From assembly GCA_002189035.1 (NCBI GenBank), contig NEEC01000020.1:1674001-1738000 (forward strand): a stretch of 64,000 nucleotides of DNA, given 5' to 3'. Shown here piece by piece: positions 47,301 through 60,229 of this stretch. Within the stretch, counting starts at the first letter, position 1; each line of letters opens with the position of its first letter. The stretch is from Utricularia gibba (Eukaryota; Streptophyta; Magnoliopsida; Lamiales; Lentibulariaceae). The notes under the pieces are model-generated. The model saw only the letters and a list, made by a program, of their open reading frames with translations, ran no database searches and was not told where the DNA came from. The position numbers were made by a program, and so were the translations under genes.

Positions 47301-49305
47301 TTTCTTGCCTCAGCCGAGTGTGTGGAAATTCACTGCAACTTAGGAAAGGAAGCAAGAAATGAGGCGTATGGAATGCATCTGCTTTTAATACTCATGCTTC
47401 GTTTTCTTAAATAAATTCAAAATTTCTGAAACTGGATGTGTCCGTTTTTACTATATGAGTTATTTCATTAAGTTGATATCAAATGTGTTGTTATTTTGAG
47501 CAACTGCGTGATTTCAGTTAGTAGCTTGAAACAGCAGAGGAACTCCAGAAGCAGACCAATGAAAAAATTCATTAGTCTTTATTCTTCACGTTTGTTAGCA
47601 TTCTAGCGTTGGTAATCTTTTTCTAAACTTGTCTTTCAGAATCATTTATTGTGTTGACTGAAAAGGAATAAAAACATACAAAAGCAAAAAGCCACAGGCT
47701 CGGTTGATAAACTTCAACAATATGATGATGAACGTTTGAAAAAATGATGAGGATATTACATAAATGAATATTTTGGATAACAAAAGCATTGCTCTTGGAT
47801 CAATGATAAAAAGTAAGAATAAAAAGAATGAAGCTATATTTAAATTTCTATTTAATAATATTGGGTTAGAAGTTGGGTTTAGAATCTTATCATAAAAAAA
47901 GTTCAATTACTTAAAAGTGTATCTATTTTAGAGTTCAAAATGTGTTTTCATATTTGATGTATACTATTGGATTTGATAGAATTTCCTTTTATTTGGTTTG
48001 ATCTTAATAATATTATAATCGAATTCTAAATTAAAAATACTCTATAGATATACTTTTTGAAGAATCTTTAGTTTTTATGAATTTTATGAAAAATTTTCTC
48101 TTATTTGAATACTTAAATATTTTTGACTATCAAACTCTTAAGTTTGTGTTGTCTAAGAATTACGATTTCCAATTCATTATCATCTAAAATATGGCTCCTA
48201 ATTTTTTCATTTAATTCATAGTTTTGTTGCAAGAAATTCATTCTTTTAAAGTTAACTTCGATAGATTTCATTATAAAGGCTAAATTTTTGCATGTTTGTG
48301 GATTAATAATCTCTTTAAATTAGAGTATCATATCATTTGATATCAAAGGTTTGAGGTTACTTCTCTTTATCATTATCTTGTTCATTTTTTATATTAATTT
48401 TAATTATGTTCCTCCAACTTATTCCAAAAAAACCACATCCGTAGAATCCATTATAACCAAGGACGTGGCATAGTCCGTACTTTCCAGAATGGGCGTGGCT
48501 TATTGATTGTTACCGGCAAGTTGTGCTTTCAATACAAATAATATAAAAAAAATATAGTTTTATGCATAAAACTAATAAAGATTAGTTTTTAATAGATTAG
48601 AATATCAATAACTAAATAATTGAAAATATTATGAAAATTTATTCAATTGCAATGTTAGTAAAACAATATCACACATTGAAATGCCGATCTTTATAAATAC
48701 ATATTTTTTAAATTTTTTGAAAATTTAACATATTAAAATTTAAAAAAGTATAAATTTTAGAACCAACCAAAAAAATGATGAATATAAATATAACATAGCA
48801 TAAATACCAAAAGAGGAAAATCATTTACATTAACCAGGGTAGTAACGAGGAAAACTTCGTTCTGATGGAACATCGATCCCAATTGTTTCGAGAGACGACC
48901 AAGTGTGTAGCACGTGATCCTTGAGTCGATTCTAAAACTTCAACACACTTGGCAACATTGAAGAGCTCCTTCAAGTTAACATGTTGAGTTTAGGATCAGC
49001 AATTTGAACGAGCCAATGTCTGTGGTTCTTTAGATGCTCCAACAGAACTTTGACTCAAACGAAGTGTACCCAAGTCTTCAAGGGAAGGAGTAAAGTCATT
49101 GAGGTAGTCAATGTCTTATAATATTGGCTCATTATCTTCACTCATTCCTTGAGGTAATATGCCATAACTTGGAGTCATATAATATGATTCCATCAAATAA
49201 CTCTTGCTAAAGTATTTCGTAAGGAGGTGAGGAGTCATGAAATTTCTTAGCATTTGAATTCTCCAATAATGTAACTAATAAGATGATAAACGAAAAATTA
49301 TGCAA
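44331..49305. other. AT-rich intergenic DNA, no recognised gene
   Basis: Open frames at 44480-44722 (80 codons, Lys/Ile-rich) and 47223-47414 (63 codons) match nothing I know. A direct repeat TATAGACGATTACC occurs near 47106 and 47140. 45770-46120 is less AT-rich but shows no coding or LTR signature. No tRNA-like cloverleaf or splice-linked exon series could be supported. Confidence 0.45.
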
Positions 49306-50459
49306 TGTCGTTAAATGCAAATTTTCCTATCAAATAAATTTATAACCTAACCCACTTCAAGCATAAAACAATTATGAGCATAGTGATTAGGGTTGAACAC
49401 GAAGAGCAGGTGCTTATCAAGTGATTAGCCAAAGCATGAAATCAATGTCACGTTGATAAAATTGGTCTTAGTTAGGACTAAGGCAGAACTAAAACGAAAT
49501 ACAGTAAAGAAAAGTAATAAATTCTGGAGATCGGTTATTTCTGGAATGGAATGGGTGATGCCTTAAGCCTCTTAGGGGATGTATACTCATCACTAAACAA
49601 GCTCACACAAACCACAAATCATATAACTAACTCACAAGATCTAGGTCTATCCGGATTCTTGTTTTTCCCCCTAATCTTTGATCTACCTCTAATTAGGGTT
49701 ATTTAGTTGGGTTTCACTACTTCCCCCTGCTGGATCTATCTTGGTTTGTTAGGGAAGTGGCGTGACTTATGGTTTATTAGGTCTAAGGATGGATTAGCAT
49801 ACTTCTCCCCTTTCACCCCAAAGCACCCCCCCTAAGTGCTTAGCCACTCATGCTTAAGGTAAACGAAAGTGGAAAAGAAAACATCACCCACAGTGTGCTC
49901 ATTTCACAATCGAATACCAGAAAGCAAACAAGCAAGTAATGTGAAATGTCAACAAGAAGACTAAAAACGTCGCTAGCTACTCTTAGCTAGGAGTAATATT
50001 CTTCAAAAACAGAAAAAAATAGTCTTGAACTTCAGCTTCGTTCCTATTTTTCTTCCTCTTCTTCTTCCCTCGAAAAACCTTCTCCAGAAACTTGTTCGTG
50101 AGTCTCCAAGGGGAGATCTGCCTTCTCTCTCCAACCTTTCTTCCCTTTTTGTCCAAAATCTTCCTTTTTCATCTCCATGGACTTTATGTGTACTCTTTTT
50201 CAGATTTCTGTCACCTTCTCTGCCACCACACTGTTCATACTCGGCTCCTTGGGATTTGTTTTGCGACCTATGCTGCATTGCTCGAAGGGAACTGTTAGAA
50301 GGTTGGGGCTAAATCACAGACTTAGTCCCAACTAAGACTAAAAGTGCACTCCTACGTTACTTATGTGCAAAAATATAGAAACAAACAATTAAGCTTAATT
50401 TTTGTAGCACAAAATGAGTAAATTCCATGCATTGAGCCACTAAAAAATATGTGTTATCA
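49306..50459 (-). repeat. Tat-like Ty3 LTR remnant K1
   Basis: On the minus strand it starts TGATAACAC and ends AACGACA, the same terminal words as the LTR of remnant D. It shares ordered words with 51413-52643, such as TCAAATAAATTTATAA, TTGATCTACCTCTAA and a TTAGCCACT / TTAGCTACT block. No polypurine tract precedes it and flanking 5-mers do not match, so it may be a decayed solo LTR. Confidence 0.6.
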
Positions 50460-51412
50460 TAAGAACTACATTTTATTATGATGCAATACTAATATCATAT
50501 CATTTTAATGTAAAAATATGAATAAATAGATTACTGCTATTCGTTCATCCCACCATTCATCCTCTACCTTGATCGTATTTTTGTTGGATCCCACCCTATA
50601 TACCAGTCCAGGTTTTCAAATGAGTCCACCGATGCCCACAACCCTCGAAGTTCAAGCCATTTGTTCTTTATTCGCCCCATTGTATGTTCACAGCCTGCTC
50701 GTAAAATTAATTTCATCATGTAAAATTAACAACATTCAACTGCTCATTGAAACATCAGATTACTAAAATTTGTAAATTCATAAAAACAGCAAAGGAGTTG
50801 GAAGAAAGTCAAATCTGGAGCATCCTAAATGCTGAAAAATGATTTTAGTTAGTCATTTCAAATATAAATATATGCATACAAATCAAAGTGCAAGAGGGAA
50901 AACTATATAATAAATGAAAAACCTAAATTCCGATGAGCATTACTCCTACAAGTTGTGGGTCGAAAAATATTCCTAGTTTTTTTCTCCTCTAATCTTTGAG
51001 CTCTTCAGATTGAGTCATATAGGATTGTTCTTCTCTTTAGTGGGTTAATGAGTGGGAATAGGTTTTTAGATAGAAATTTGTATTTTTCAGGGGTATTTTT
51101 ATAAAATATTGATGTTCTGTTTTTTTTTTCTGCATTCTCATAGTACACAATGAGAATGTAATGAGAAAAATGCATCTATGCTCTACGTCTGATGAGCTAA
51201 TGATAATTGAAGTAAAGTTCAAAATGTTTGAACGCTGAGTGTCACCAAAACTCTGTAAATATAAAAAGAAATCATTATATTGAATTGGTAGATGTAGCAC
51301 ATTTACGATATATTTTTTTAACAATACTCACATCCTCTTATAACCATCTTGCATTGAAAAGTTCCTAAACAGTTTTTGTTGAACTGGTGATAAAGGAAAA
51401 TTTCCTAATATC
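50460..51412. other. DNA between the two LTR remnants
   Basis: No retrotransposon domain, PBS or polypurine tract is recognisable, so K1 and K2 cannot be shown to belong to one element. Confidence 0.45.
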
Positions 51413-52643
51413 ATTGCAAAAATAGAAATTTCGCATCAAATAAATTTATAAGCCCTAATCTACACAAAATACAAATTTAGAAAACTTGTATAGTGGATTT
51501 CGAGGTCGATCACAAGAAGCTGGCACTTGCAATGTATTCTAAGCAGATGAAGAATTCGAAATAACAGTGAGTCTTAGTCTAAGCTCGGACAAATAGTGGT
51601 AAACAAGTTCAGTAAACAAAATAAGTAAACAATATCAGGTCTCAACGCTAAAGGTAATAGGTACTGGTTCTAACTCAGAATAATACTAAGATACTCTAAG
51701 GGTCTGCAGGTGATGTGGTACTAAGATACCTAATTTCATTTACCTTGTTCCTATACTCACAACTCTAAACAACCTAAGTCTACCCGCATGCAAAGCATAT
51801 AGAACTAGGTTTACCCGGTTCTACTAATTCTATCCCGGAGTAACACCTACTGCTCCTGCCTTGATTTGTTGATCTACCTCTAAATCAAGCATCCTAGTTA
51901 CGAAGTTACTTGTTTCCCTCCTTAAGTCTACCCATGGAATGATAGAAACAAAAACTAAGAAACAAGTATAAGTTATATTATTAACCCTAAACCATATCAC
52001 CATACTTCATCTTAGGACATCCCTAAAGTTTTAGCTACTTATACTTGGAAAATAAAACATGATTTTATTTAGACAATGTAACAAAAACAGTAGAAACATT
52101 GTAAGTTGGATACAGAAACTCAAAACGTTCAGTAAGCGAAAAGAAAATAAAGATTGTTCTGATGCCTGGTTGCTACTGTTCACGGCTCGGAATAGTAGCA
52201 CTGGATTGGGCTCTGGTGCTGTTCTTGAGGATGAAGCTTGTCTTCTCCTCTTCTCGATGGTGTTCTTCGTGTTTCTTCTCCCCCTAAGGAGAAGCCCCCT
52301 TGCATGCGTTTTTCGCTCCTCCCCTTTTTTCGAAAAATATCTCCCCTCCTTTACTCCATTGTATTGTTCCTGACACCAACATTGTTCCCAGCCTGAACTT
52401 GCAGACTGCAGGCGGTAGAACAGTGCTCTTTGTCTCTCTTCAGATATTGCACCCTTTTCTACTTGTTCCACACGTTTGGGAGTCTGATTTTGCTGCTAAC
52501 CTCCCTGCTGAACTTAATCGAAAATCAGTAACGAAGGTGGTGGACTAAATCAAAGGATTGAACTACTGACAATCTGCCAAGAGTTTTGGATTTAATATAT
52601 ATATTTTAGCACTAAATCTAATAAATCTAAGAGTAGTAATTGG
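51413..52643 (-). repeat. Tat-like Ty3 LTR remnant K2
   Basis: Its upper end on the minus strand reads AATAATACACC ... TTTAGTGCTAAAAT, matching the start of the D LTR (TGATAACACC ... ATGGTGCTAAAAT). The lower part matches K1. Boundaries are approximate. A long C/T-rich stretch at 52200-52350 parallels 50040-50200 in K1. Confidence 0.58.
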
Positions 52644-53339
52644 TGTATTATTTTTTATGTGAAGGATAGGCTGGGTCCAACCCAAATCAAATCTGTTTGG
52701 AAAGAAGATCTTTTGTGTCATCGTAGCCCGCTTCAGTCCCCTTGAACTACTTCACATTTTTCTAGCAATTCAGATGGTATCATCAAATGATACATGTCTC
52801 GGATAAGACTTTACAATGTATTAGAACACCCATGTTGACAAGAATTTACTCCGATAACATCTAGGGTTCCTTGAACAATGCAATATGTTACACCCGTAAA
52901 TCCTTAACCCTTCACTATCTCATTAAGACTTAAAATGTTCTTGTGACTTGTGGCCAATACTGGTGGGTAAATGATGCGATTTTCAAAACAATATGTATTT
53001 TGTAAATCAAATCCTTTGGTTAAATGAAGCAATTCATCAAAAAAAGATAGTTAACCTTCAAGCAATCAATTCCCTCATAACCCAATATATGAAAATGGTC
53101 ACTTTACAAAACAAAAAGAAGATGAGAGTGATGAACCATACTAAACACTATAATAAAGGCATAATAAATCTAAAGTTTTTCAAGAACTCAAAGTAGAAAA
53201 ATTGCTCTCAAAATAGATTACAACCTAGATTTCTTATTAACAAAACTGAGACCTTTCTTATATAGATAGAGAAATAAGTGTGTTTAAAAAAAATGTAATA
53301 GTAGTTAACTAGGAAATCATGAATCAATTTTACTCTACT
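52644..53339. other. Intergenic DNA
   Basis: Nothing recognised; the short frame at 52993-53196 is lysine/asparagine-rich and likely fortuitous. Confidence 0.45.
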
Positions 53340-54490
53340 TTTCATTTTGAGTAAGATGAACTCAATGCCATGTGTTTCATAATTTTTTTGATTGGCCATC
53401 ATTTTTTCAAAAGCTTTTGATTCTTCTGTGCTTTTAATATTTTGGTTGATCCAAGTGAAATCAACGAAGGATTAGTGATCTTTTTTCTTTTGTCTTTGTT
53501 ATCTTTATCTTTAGTATTCATAATCTCATCATCCCCCATTTTTTTAGCAGATTCAACATTGAATCACTATCTTATATATTACAAAGAATCAAGTCAGCAA
53601 TGTTGAATATAGAATGCACACCAAACTTACCTGGTAAATCCATTTTGTAAGTATTGTTATCAATTTTCTCAATGGTTCTAAATGGTCCATCCCCTTGGGT
53701 TGAAATTTTTTATTGTCTCTTGTTTGAAAAAAATTCTATATGAAAATGAACCCAAACTCAATCTTCTGGCTTAAGTATGACCTTCTTTCAATGTTTGTTC
53801 GCTTTCGCTGCCTATTTTTTGTTTCTGCTTCAACTTGGACTCAAAACTTCTCATGAAGTTTTCTTATGGTATCTACTCTCTTCATACCATCAAAACTACA
53901 AAATTCATCAGATGGCGATGACAATAAGTCTGCAGGATCACAAGGATTAAATCCATACACAATTTGAAAATGAGAGAACTAGTTATAAGAATGTACAACT
54001 TGATTGTATGTGAACTCCATATAAGGCAAGCAATTTTCTCATAGTCTAATATTCTTTTTTATGATGGCATGAAGTAAGCTAGATATGGCACCATTTATTA
54101 CCTTGGTTTTTCCATCAGTTTGTAGATGATAGATGGTAGAGAATAGGAGCTTGGTTCTACACTTACTTCAAACCATGCATAAAAAATGACTAAAAAACTT
54201 GATATCTTGATCACTTATAATGGTAAGTGGCATATCATGAAGCCTAATCTTCTTAAAGGATAAGTCAGCAATATGAGTTTCATGCATCATGAATCTTATG
54301 GCAAGGAATAAAATGTATCATTTTCCAGAATCTATCAACCACTAGGAATATTAAATCTCTTTTCTTTTGAGTCTTTGGTTACCTAAAACAAAAGTCATAG
54401 AGAGACCAATCCAAAGCTTATTCTTAATTTGCTTGAATGCAAACCCTTGTGCTTCCCCAAACAAACTTGAATATTTTTCTTTATTACCTC
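53340..54490 (-). pseudogene. Ty3 integrase remnant of a second lineage (element L)
   Basis: Minus-strand pieces in order: [15 protein letters not shown] (normally DFV.GLPR..RG), [34 protein letters not shown] (normally S.RD.KF.S.FW), [18 protein letters not shown] (normally HPQTDGQTEVVNR.L...LR), EFTYNQVVHS and PFQIVYG-like VYGFNPCDP. A tail resembling the basic ITRSRAKK stretch follows to about 53340. It resembles the integrase of common plant Ty3 elements of chromovirus-like type, not Athila, but I cannot see a chromodomain. Many stops. Confidence 0.75.
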
Positions 54491-54839
54491 ATTCAATGGT
54501 ACAACAAGAGTACTAAAATTCTTGACGAAAGAATAGTAGAAACTTAATGAAAACATGTGGAACATGCAGATGAGATCAAGCGCATGCCAGCAATGACTGA
54601 TTTTCTTATTTTGTTAGTTATTAGTTATGAGTTATTTGTGTAAATAGGGCACACTAGATTTCCTTTATGTGTGAATACAAACTATATTTTTGCTTTTCTT
54701 TACCGACAATTTCCTCCAATTCTTGCACACCCAACCTGCTTCAATAATTGCGTATGGTGTGGTGAGCGTGGAGGGCTGTGGATTTTCATCAGTTATCCAA
54801 TCGATAGTAGACCATTGAGACTTCAGTGACAATGAATAT

Positions 54840-55840
54840 AGAGAGTGAGAATATGGAGAAGATTGTGGGAATTTTCTCAAGAAGGACATAGGGGTGTTCC
54901 ACTATACTTAATCGGCTCACACCACTCGAATGCAGCGTTGGTAAATGATTTTGATTGGAAACATGGAGTCAAATTAGCATTGGAGGCCAAAAACAAATTA
55001 GGTTTTTATCTATGGGGATATTCCGAAACCAGCAACTCCTAATCCAAATTATGGATTATGAATCATGTCATGGCTATTGCACTCGATATCTAAGGATATT
55101 GTTGGAGGTTTCACAGGTTGTACCAATGCTTATGATTTATGGAGGAAATTGGAGTAACATTATGGCCAACTAAACAATATTTTTTTCTATCAATCACAGT
55201 TTGATATTTATAACCACAAATAACGTGAGAATGTATCTATTGCAGAATATTATACAATGATGAATGCTTTGTGGAAGGACACAAGTACCTTGATGCTATA
55301 GGTGAAATGCGATAAATGTGAGGCTTCAATCTGCGCTGATAAGTTTTTGAAAGCAACCAAACTTCCTCAATTTCTCTTAGAATTGAATGATAAATTTGAG
55401 GATACTCGAAATCAGATCTTAGCTATGGATTCTATGCGAGTGGCAAAAGCATATGGCAGGTTACTCAATGTCAAGCACCATTTGAATAGGATGGAAGATT
55501 GAAGTTTAATTAACTTATTTGGAGATGCAGCCTTTGCTACTAGTTCAATTGGACAAGGACAAAATTCTAGTAATACTGGTGCAAATTTAGGACTAGGTCA
55601 AATGAGGGACAATCACTTTTGCATGATCCATAAGAAGAGTGGGACAAAGGACTAGGACTAGGACATATGGCTGAAAACTATTTTATGATTGTAGAACCAC
55701 CACCATGGCAGAGGCCTAAAAGTGGGAGACGGAATGGGTAGCAGCAACAAAGTCAAGTTGGAGGAAGAAGTAACTCGCACAACCGTCCATAGAGATAACA
55801 AAACTGGTATAATATGAATCAACCAAGGTCGGACTATCGA
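54840..55840 (+). pseudogene. Copia Gag remnant (element M)
   Basis: The N-terminal copia Gag signature reads GVPLYLIGSHHSNAALVNDF then KLALEAKNKLGF (normally SN...W...V..AL..KNKLGF). Next come MNHVMAIALDI with frame slips, DLWRKLE-like residues, KCDKCEASICADKFLKATKL and QFLLELNDKFEDTRNQILAM (55302-55500), typical of the UBN2/Gag helical domain that precedes protease. Stops occur at 55039, 55300 and 55502. Confidence 0.8.
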
Positions 55841-56154
55841 TATGCAAAGCCCATGGCCCATTGTGTTGTTATGCCTATGGATGAGTCATATAATAATCCT
55901 CGATATGACAAATGTACATCCTAATAAGAATGGTATCTCTCCTGATGCAATGATGGTTTTGTAGGACCTAGCAAAATTACTCAGTGGTCAACAACAAAAT
56001 CAATACTTTGTTACACTTGCCTCGGGATCCTTTGGAAGTTCACAGCACCTAGTAAATTTCACTAAGCTTGAAATTCCAAACTTTCTAGTTTGGAATTTGT
56101 GAACTTGGCGAGATTTGAGTTAGAAATGGCAAGTAGAATACTTGATGCTTTTAT

Positions 56155-56515
56155 ATATAATTCTTGGCAGTGGATAGTTGATTTAGGTGCTATTACCCAC
56201 ATATGATATTTTGAGGAATATTTTATTTCACTATGAAACGCTAGAAATATACATGTAAGCATACCTAATGGTTTAGGTATATCGATTAGTTATTTGGGAA
56301 CAATATCTCTCATAGATAAGATTTATTCATTAAATACTTTATTGATGCTGTCATTTAAATATAACCTTTTATCTATAAAGTACTTAACAAATGATATGGA
56401 AATAAATATATTATTCTCAAGTCATTATTGCATGTTGCAGGGCTTGGGGAAAAATGAGGTGATAGTGTTTGGTACAGGCACTGGAGCTCTAATACAACGA
56501 AATGCATGAATTGAG
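56155..56515 (+). pseudogene. Copia protease remnant (element M)
   Basis: SWQWIVDLGAITHI (normally W..DSGA..H.) sits at about 56165-56205. It is followed by NARNIHVSIPNGLGISISYL, GTISLIDKIYSLNTLLMLSF and NLLSIKYLTNDMEINILFSS, matching the copia protease end and GAG-pre-integrase region. The active-site Ser of DSGA is Leu. Confidence 0.75.
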
Positions 56516-56559
56516 AGAAAACACAAAGATCTATTAGAGGTCACTTGAGCTCTAATATT

Positions 56560-57735
56560 CCAAGTAGGATTACCAAAAGAATTTTGGGGAGAAGCTTTAT
56601 TAACACCAACATACATCATTAATAGATTGTCATAAGAGATTCTTAAATGAAAGACCCCATTTAAGGTGCTTATGGGAAAAGTATTGGAGTTATCATATTT
56701 ATGAGTTTTTGGTTGTTTGTGTTTATTAGGAATACTTGATCTCAGTGCAGACAAGTTGGAACCCATGGCTCGAAAATGTATTTTTTTTGGGTATCCTATG
56801 GATCTTAAGGGATACAAGTTATATGGCATAAGCAAAAAAGAGTTCTTTATATCCAAATATGTGCGATTTTATGAAGGTGTCTATCCTTATCGAGGGACCT
56901 ATGATAACATAGATAATGTTGAAACTGTATTGCCAATGCTATTTCTTGATGAGGAGCAACATGGATGCGATGGACACACAAGATTATTCACTACTGAAAG
57001 TCCTACTCCATATAGTGAAAAATCAGATGCCTTTGAGTGCCATACACTACACGAAGAGAAATCAGCGTCTAATGTTGCTGGTGATGAAACATGCACTAGC
57101 GATGTTCAACCATCTGAAGTTGAGTCCCGTGTAGTCGAAGATGATGAAATTGAGGAAAGAATGCAAATCAAACATGAAATGGAACAGCCACCTTTACGAA
57201 GAAGCACAACAATCAAGCAAGATCCGATTTGGATGAAAGACTTTGTAAGTTTTCAAGTTGAACTTGATGATCATGAAGAGTTTTCATTGGTTTTGGAGCC
57301 AAAGAACTATAAGGAAGCTCAAAATATCCATGAGTGGAATAAGGCTATATCAAAGAAGATTAAAGCCCATGAGAGAAACAAAACAAGGGAAATGGTTTAG
57401 TTTCCTGACAATCAAAAACTCATAGAATGCAAATTGGTATACAAAACTAGACTTGTTACAAAGGGATATATACAGGTCGAATGAATTGATTTTAATGAAT
57501 GCTTTGTACTAGTGGCTAAGCTTACAATCATTCAGATTCTTTTGACATTAAGTGCCAAGCACGATTGATTTTTGCACCAAGTGGATATCAATAATACTTT
57601 GTTTCATGGATATCTTGATAAAGAAATATACATGACACCTCTAGAAGGATACAAATGTAAAAAGGGGCACATTTTCTTGCTACTCGTTCCTTGTATGGGT
57701 TGAAGCAAGCATCAAGACATTGGAGTGTGGAAATC
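56560..57735 (+). pseudogene. Copia integrase end and RT start (element M)
   Basis: WGEALLTPTYIINRL (normally WGEA...A.YLINR.P) comes directly after the protease region, so the integrase zinc finger and catalytic core are deleted. 56717-57400 is open for 227 codons: MARKCIFFGYPMDLKGYKLY, FISKYVRFYEGVYPY, an acidic linker, then the RT N-terminus EPKNYKEAQNIHEWNKAISK. RT continues in broken frames with NTLFHGYLDKEIYM (normally NAFLHG.L.E.VYM) and LYGLKQASRHWS, where the solo LTR interrupts. Confidence 0.8.
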
Positions 57736-58896
57736 TGTTAAGTGTCATTTTCTAGTTATTTATTAGGTATTATTATGCATTAATCTAGTGTTAAGTTGCC
57801 CAATTAGCAATTATATTGATAAGTAATTGATTTTCCTTAGAAAAATCCTATTTTCTTATTTTGTATATATTTTCTGTCTTTTTTCGTATTCTTTGACCGA
57901 GACATGTCAGGAGACTGTCGTGGAGTATTGCAGGAGGTCAGAATCTGACTTTTTGTGCCTTGTATGTGACTTGAAACAATTGTGGGCGGAAGACTGACAC
58001 TGTTCAAGGCCCCTGACTTACGGCATGTCAGAGTTTGCAGCAATGATTGGGCGCTAACTTGCACGCAAAGGAAGGCTGGTGGTGCACGCAAGACTGAAGG
58101 TATGATGGGAAGGGCACTTCATTTTCAATTTCATTTTTGTTTTCATAACCCTTTGTGGCTAAAACCCTTTAGTTTCTAGGAAGTAGAAGAAGTTTCCCTC
58201 CAAGCCCTGGGCAATACACTCGGTTATTCGCTGAATTCATTTCGAATTTTGCATACTTCCACGTATCTTGTTGCAGTCTTTCTGTAAAAACTTTTAGTCA
58301 AGGTCCATGAGTAGCAGGCCACTCCTTGCGGATTTTAGTGAAGATCAAGGTGAAGAGCACCAACTCCAAACCTATTGGTTCAAGGGAAGTAGTGGATTGT
58401 TTGTGGTCTAGGTACCGTGACAATGGACACGTTGTGACCTCGGACCTGCCACTGATCATTAGCAACAGTTGGACACGCACGCACAATTCGGTTTGGAAGG
58501 GAATCCTCTTGTCTTCTCAATCATTCAAGGGGGAACCACATGAGGCTATTCTCGTGCCTCCTTGTCAATCTGATTGTAAGGGCGAGTAGACTATTCATTG
58601 CTCCTATAACCAGCTATTCGGAAGAAATCAGTGAAAAACGAGGCAAAGATAGACAAAGGAAGGAAATGGAATCTCATTCCCAGGAACTGTGCCCCGTAGT
58701 CAAGGCCCATCACTTAGGTTGTAACTTTTATTTCAGCATTTCACAAACCTCATTTTACAAAACCGTGACATTTTTTAGAAGTTTCTTGCAAATCACTTTT
58801 CACGAAAAACAACTCCCTGAGATCGATACTCGTAATATGCTCTTTTGTGTTTTACGTTTTAATATTTAAAATTTGTTGAGGAAACGACACGCAGCA
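57736..58896 (+). mobile_element. Solo LTR of the element B family
   Basis: 1161 bp, TGTTAAGTGTC ... GACACGCAGCA, homologous to the LTR of element B in the opposite orientation. It is flanked by a perfect target duplication AAATC (57731-57735 and 58897-58901). It splits the copia RT reading exactly, so it is younger than that copia copy. It holds an ORF (58326-58589) partly shared with B's LTR. Confidence 0.94.
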
Positions 58897-58901
58897 AAAT
58901 C

Positions 58902-59310
58902 AAAAAATTTTTAGATACATTTGACTTCAAGTAAGCAACCTCTGATCCTTGTCTATTCATTCATTGGTCTTCATTTGTGTTCATGGCAATGATTGTATAT
59001 GATGATGGTGTCCTAATTGAAAGCTCTGACACATCATTCATTGAGGAGCTTAAGCAAGCATTGCATCAATGATTCACTTTTAAGGACAAGGAGGCAAGAT
59101 TCTTTTGGGTGTTGAATTGAAAAAGATTAACTTTGGTTATTTTCTTTCTTGAAAACAATATATACAAGACATCATTGAGAGTATTGGTATGTCAAAGTTG
59201 AAGGAGATTCAATCCCCTATGCCCAGAAATTTCTTGTTCTCCAATACAGGACATGAAATCTGCATGCAAGATTCAATCCCCCTATGCCAGAAACTAGCTA
59301 AATGTAATCT
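58902..59310 (+). pseudogene. Copia RT, part after the solo LTR (element M)
   Basis: RT continues from RHWS with SDPCLF-like residues in shifted frames, then FVFMAMIVYDDGVLIESSDT (normally YVDD.L...S; here Y-DDG, so the box is altered) and SFIEELKQALHQ, FTFKDKEARFFWVLN (normally F.MKDLG...YFLG). It fades after IQSPMPRN near 59230. RNase H is not recognisable. Confidence 0.75.
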
Positions 59311-59891
59311 ACAATGCTGCTGCTAACACTTGGAAGAATATTAAGAATCATAATATAGACCAAATAATTGATTTAGCTAGTTTATGAGCACAATTCGAAG
59401 GGGCGCAAGACACAAGGAGGAGACATGATTAATATTCAGTTGCCTATAGTCTGCAAGTTCAAGCCGAGAATAGTACAGATATTAGGAATAGTGGACTAAC
59501 TTTGGAAAATGGAAAAAAAAGATGTGACGATATTTTTGGAGAGGGAAGAAGGAAGAGAATACGACCAGATCCCAGGAGGGGGATAGGAGAACACGAACGA
59601 AGGAAGATGAAGTCGATTTCTCCAGAAGGAAGACCAAAGACTTAAAGACAACATCAAAGACCCAATTCACCACTATTGTTCCGAATAGTAAATAGTAGCA
59701 GATCACGAACAAAATACTCAACTATATCTTTAGTTTGCTCGATATTTAGTTACTTTGACTGTTGTTTGACAATGTCTTTACCATTCCCTTCATTTTATCT
59801 TAATGATATAATGCTTTATTCTTCATATATGAGTAGTTAAAATCTTAGAGGATGTCTTAAGGAATAGAATGTTGGTGTGGATCTAGAGTTA
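59311..59891. other. Intergenic DNA
   Basis: No motif recognised; it includes a purine-rich stretch (59500-59640) whose reverse frame is likely fortuitous. Confidence 0.4.
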
Positions 59892-60011
59892 GTAATATGA
59901 TTAAAGTAGTGTTCCGGAATATTTCATATATGAAATTTATGTTTGTTTATTAATATTTGAAAGAGTATTAGAAATCATAATATGATTAAAGTAGTGTTCC
60001 GGAATATTTCT
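59892..60011. repeat. 34-bp direct repeat including a MITE end
   Basis: An identical 34-base sequence occurs at 59892-59925 and 59978-60011. It begins TAATATGATTAAAG and ends CGGAATATTTC, so it includes both flanking DNA and the first 23 bases of the MITE terminus. The left copy is not followed by the rest of the MITE. Confidence 0.85.
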
Positions 60012-60229
60012 CCGCACTATTTCTACTTCCCGAAAAATATAAAGTAGAAATAGAAATAATTTGTAGAAGTAGGAATCTTGTTACTTTTAATTTTTACTGT
60101 TCGTATAACTTGATTTTAGAAATATTTCTACTATAATTAAAAGTAGAAATTAATTGTATTCCGTACAAAAATTATTTTTGTTATTTCAAAAGTAGAAATA
60201 GTACCCAGAAATATTCCGGAACATTGCTT
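59989..60229. mobile_element. MITE, 241 bp, TA target duplication
   Basis: The ends are near-complementary: AAGTAGTGTTCCGGAATATT at the left, and the right end reads AAGCAATGTTCCGGAATATT on the other strand. The complementarity continues with some mismatches into ACTATTTCTACTT. TA flanks both sides (59987-59988 and 60230-60231), compatible with a Tc1/mariner-type origin. The inside is AT-rich with no ORF, so it is non-autonomous. A hAT-like origin is possible, but no 8-bp duplication is seen. Confidence 0.75.

Noticed and set aside
47223-47414. Terminal exon of a host gene
   Set aside because: The peptide is unrecognised, no splice-linked upstream exon or start region could be supported.
59482-59721. 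79-codon minus-strand hydrophobic ORF
   Set aside because: It comes from a purine-rich stretch read on the opposite strand; no domain and no conserved copy in the window.
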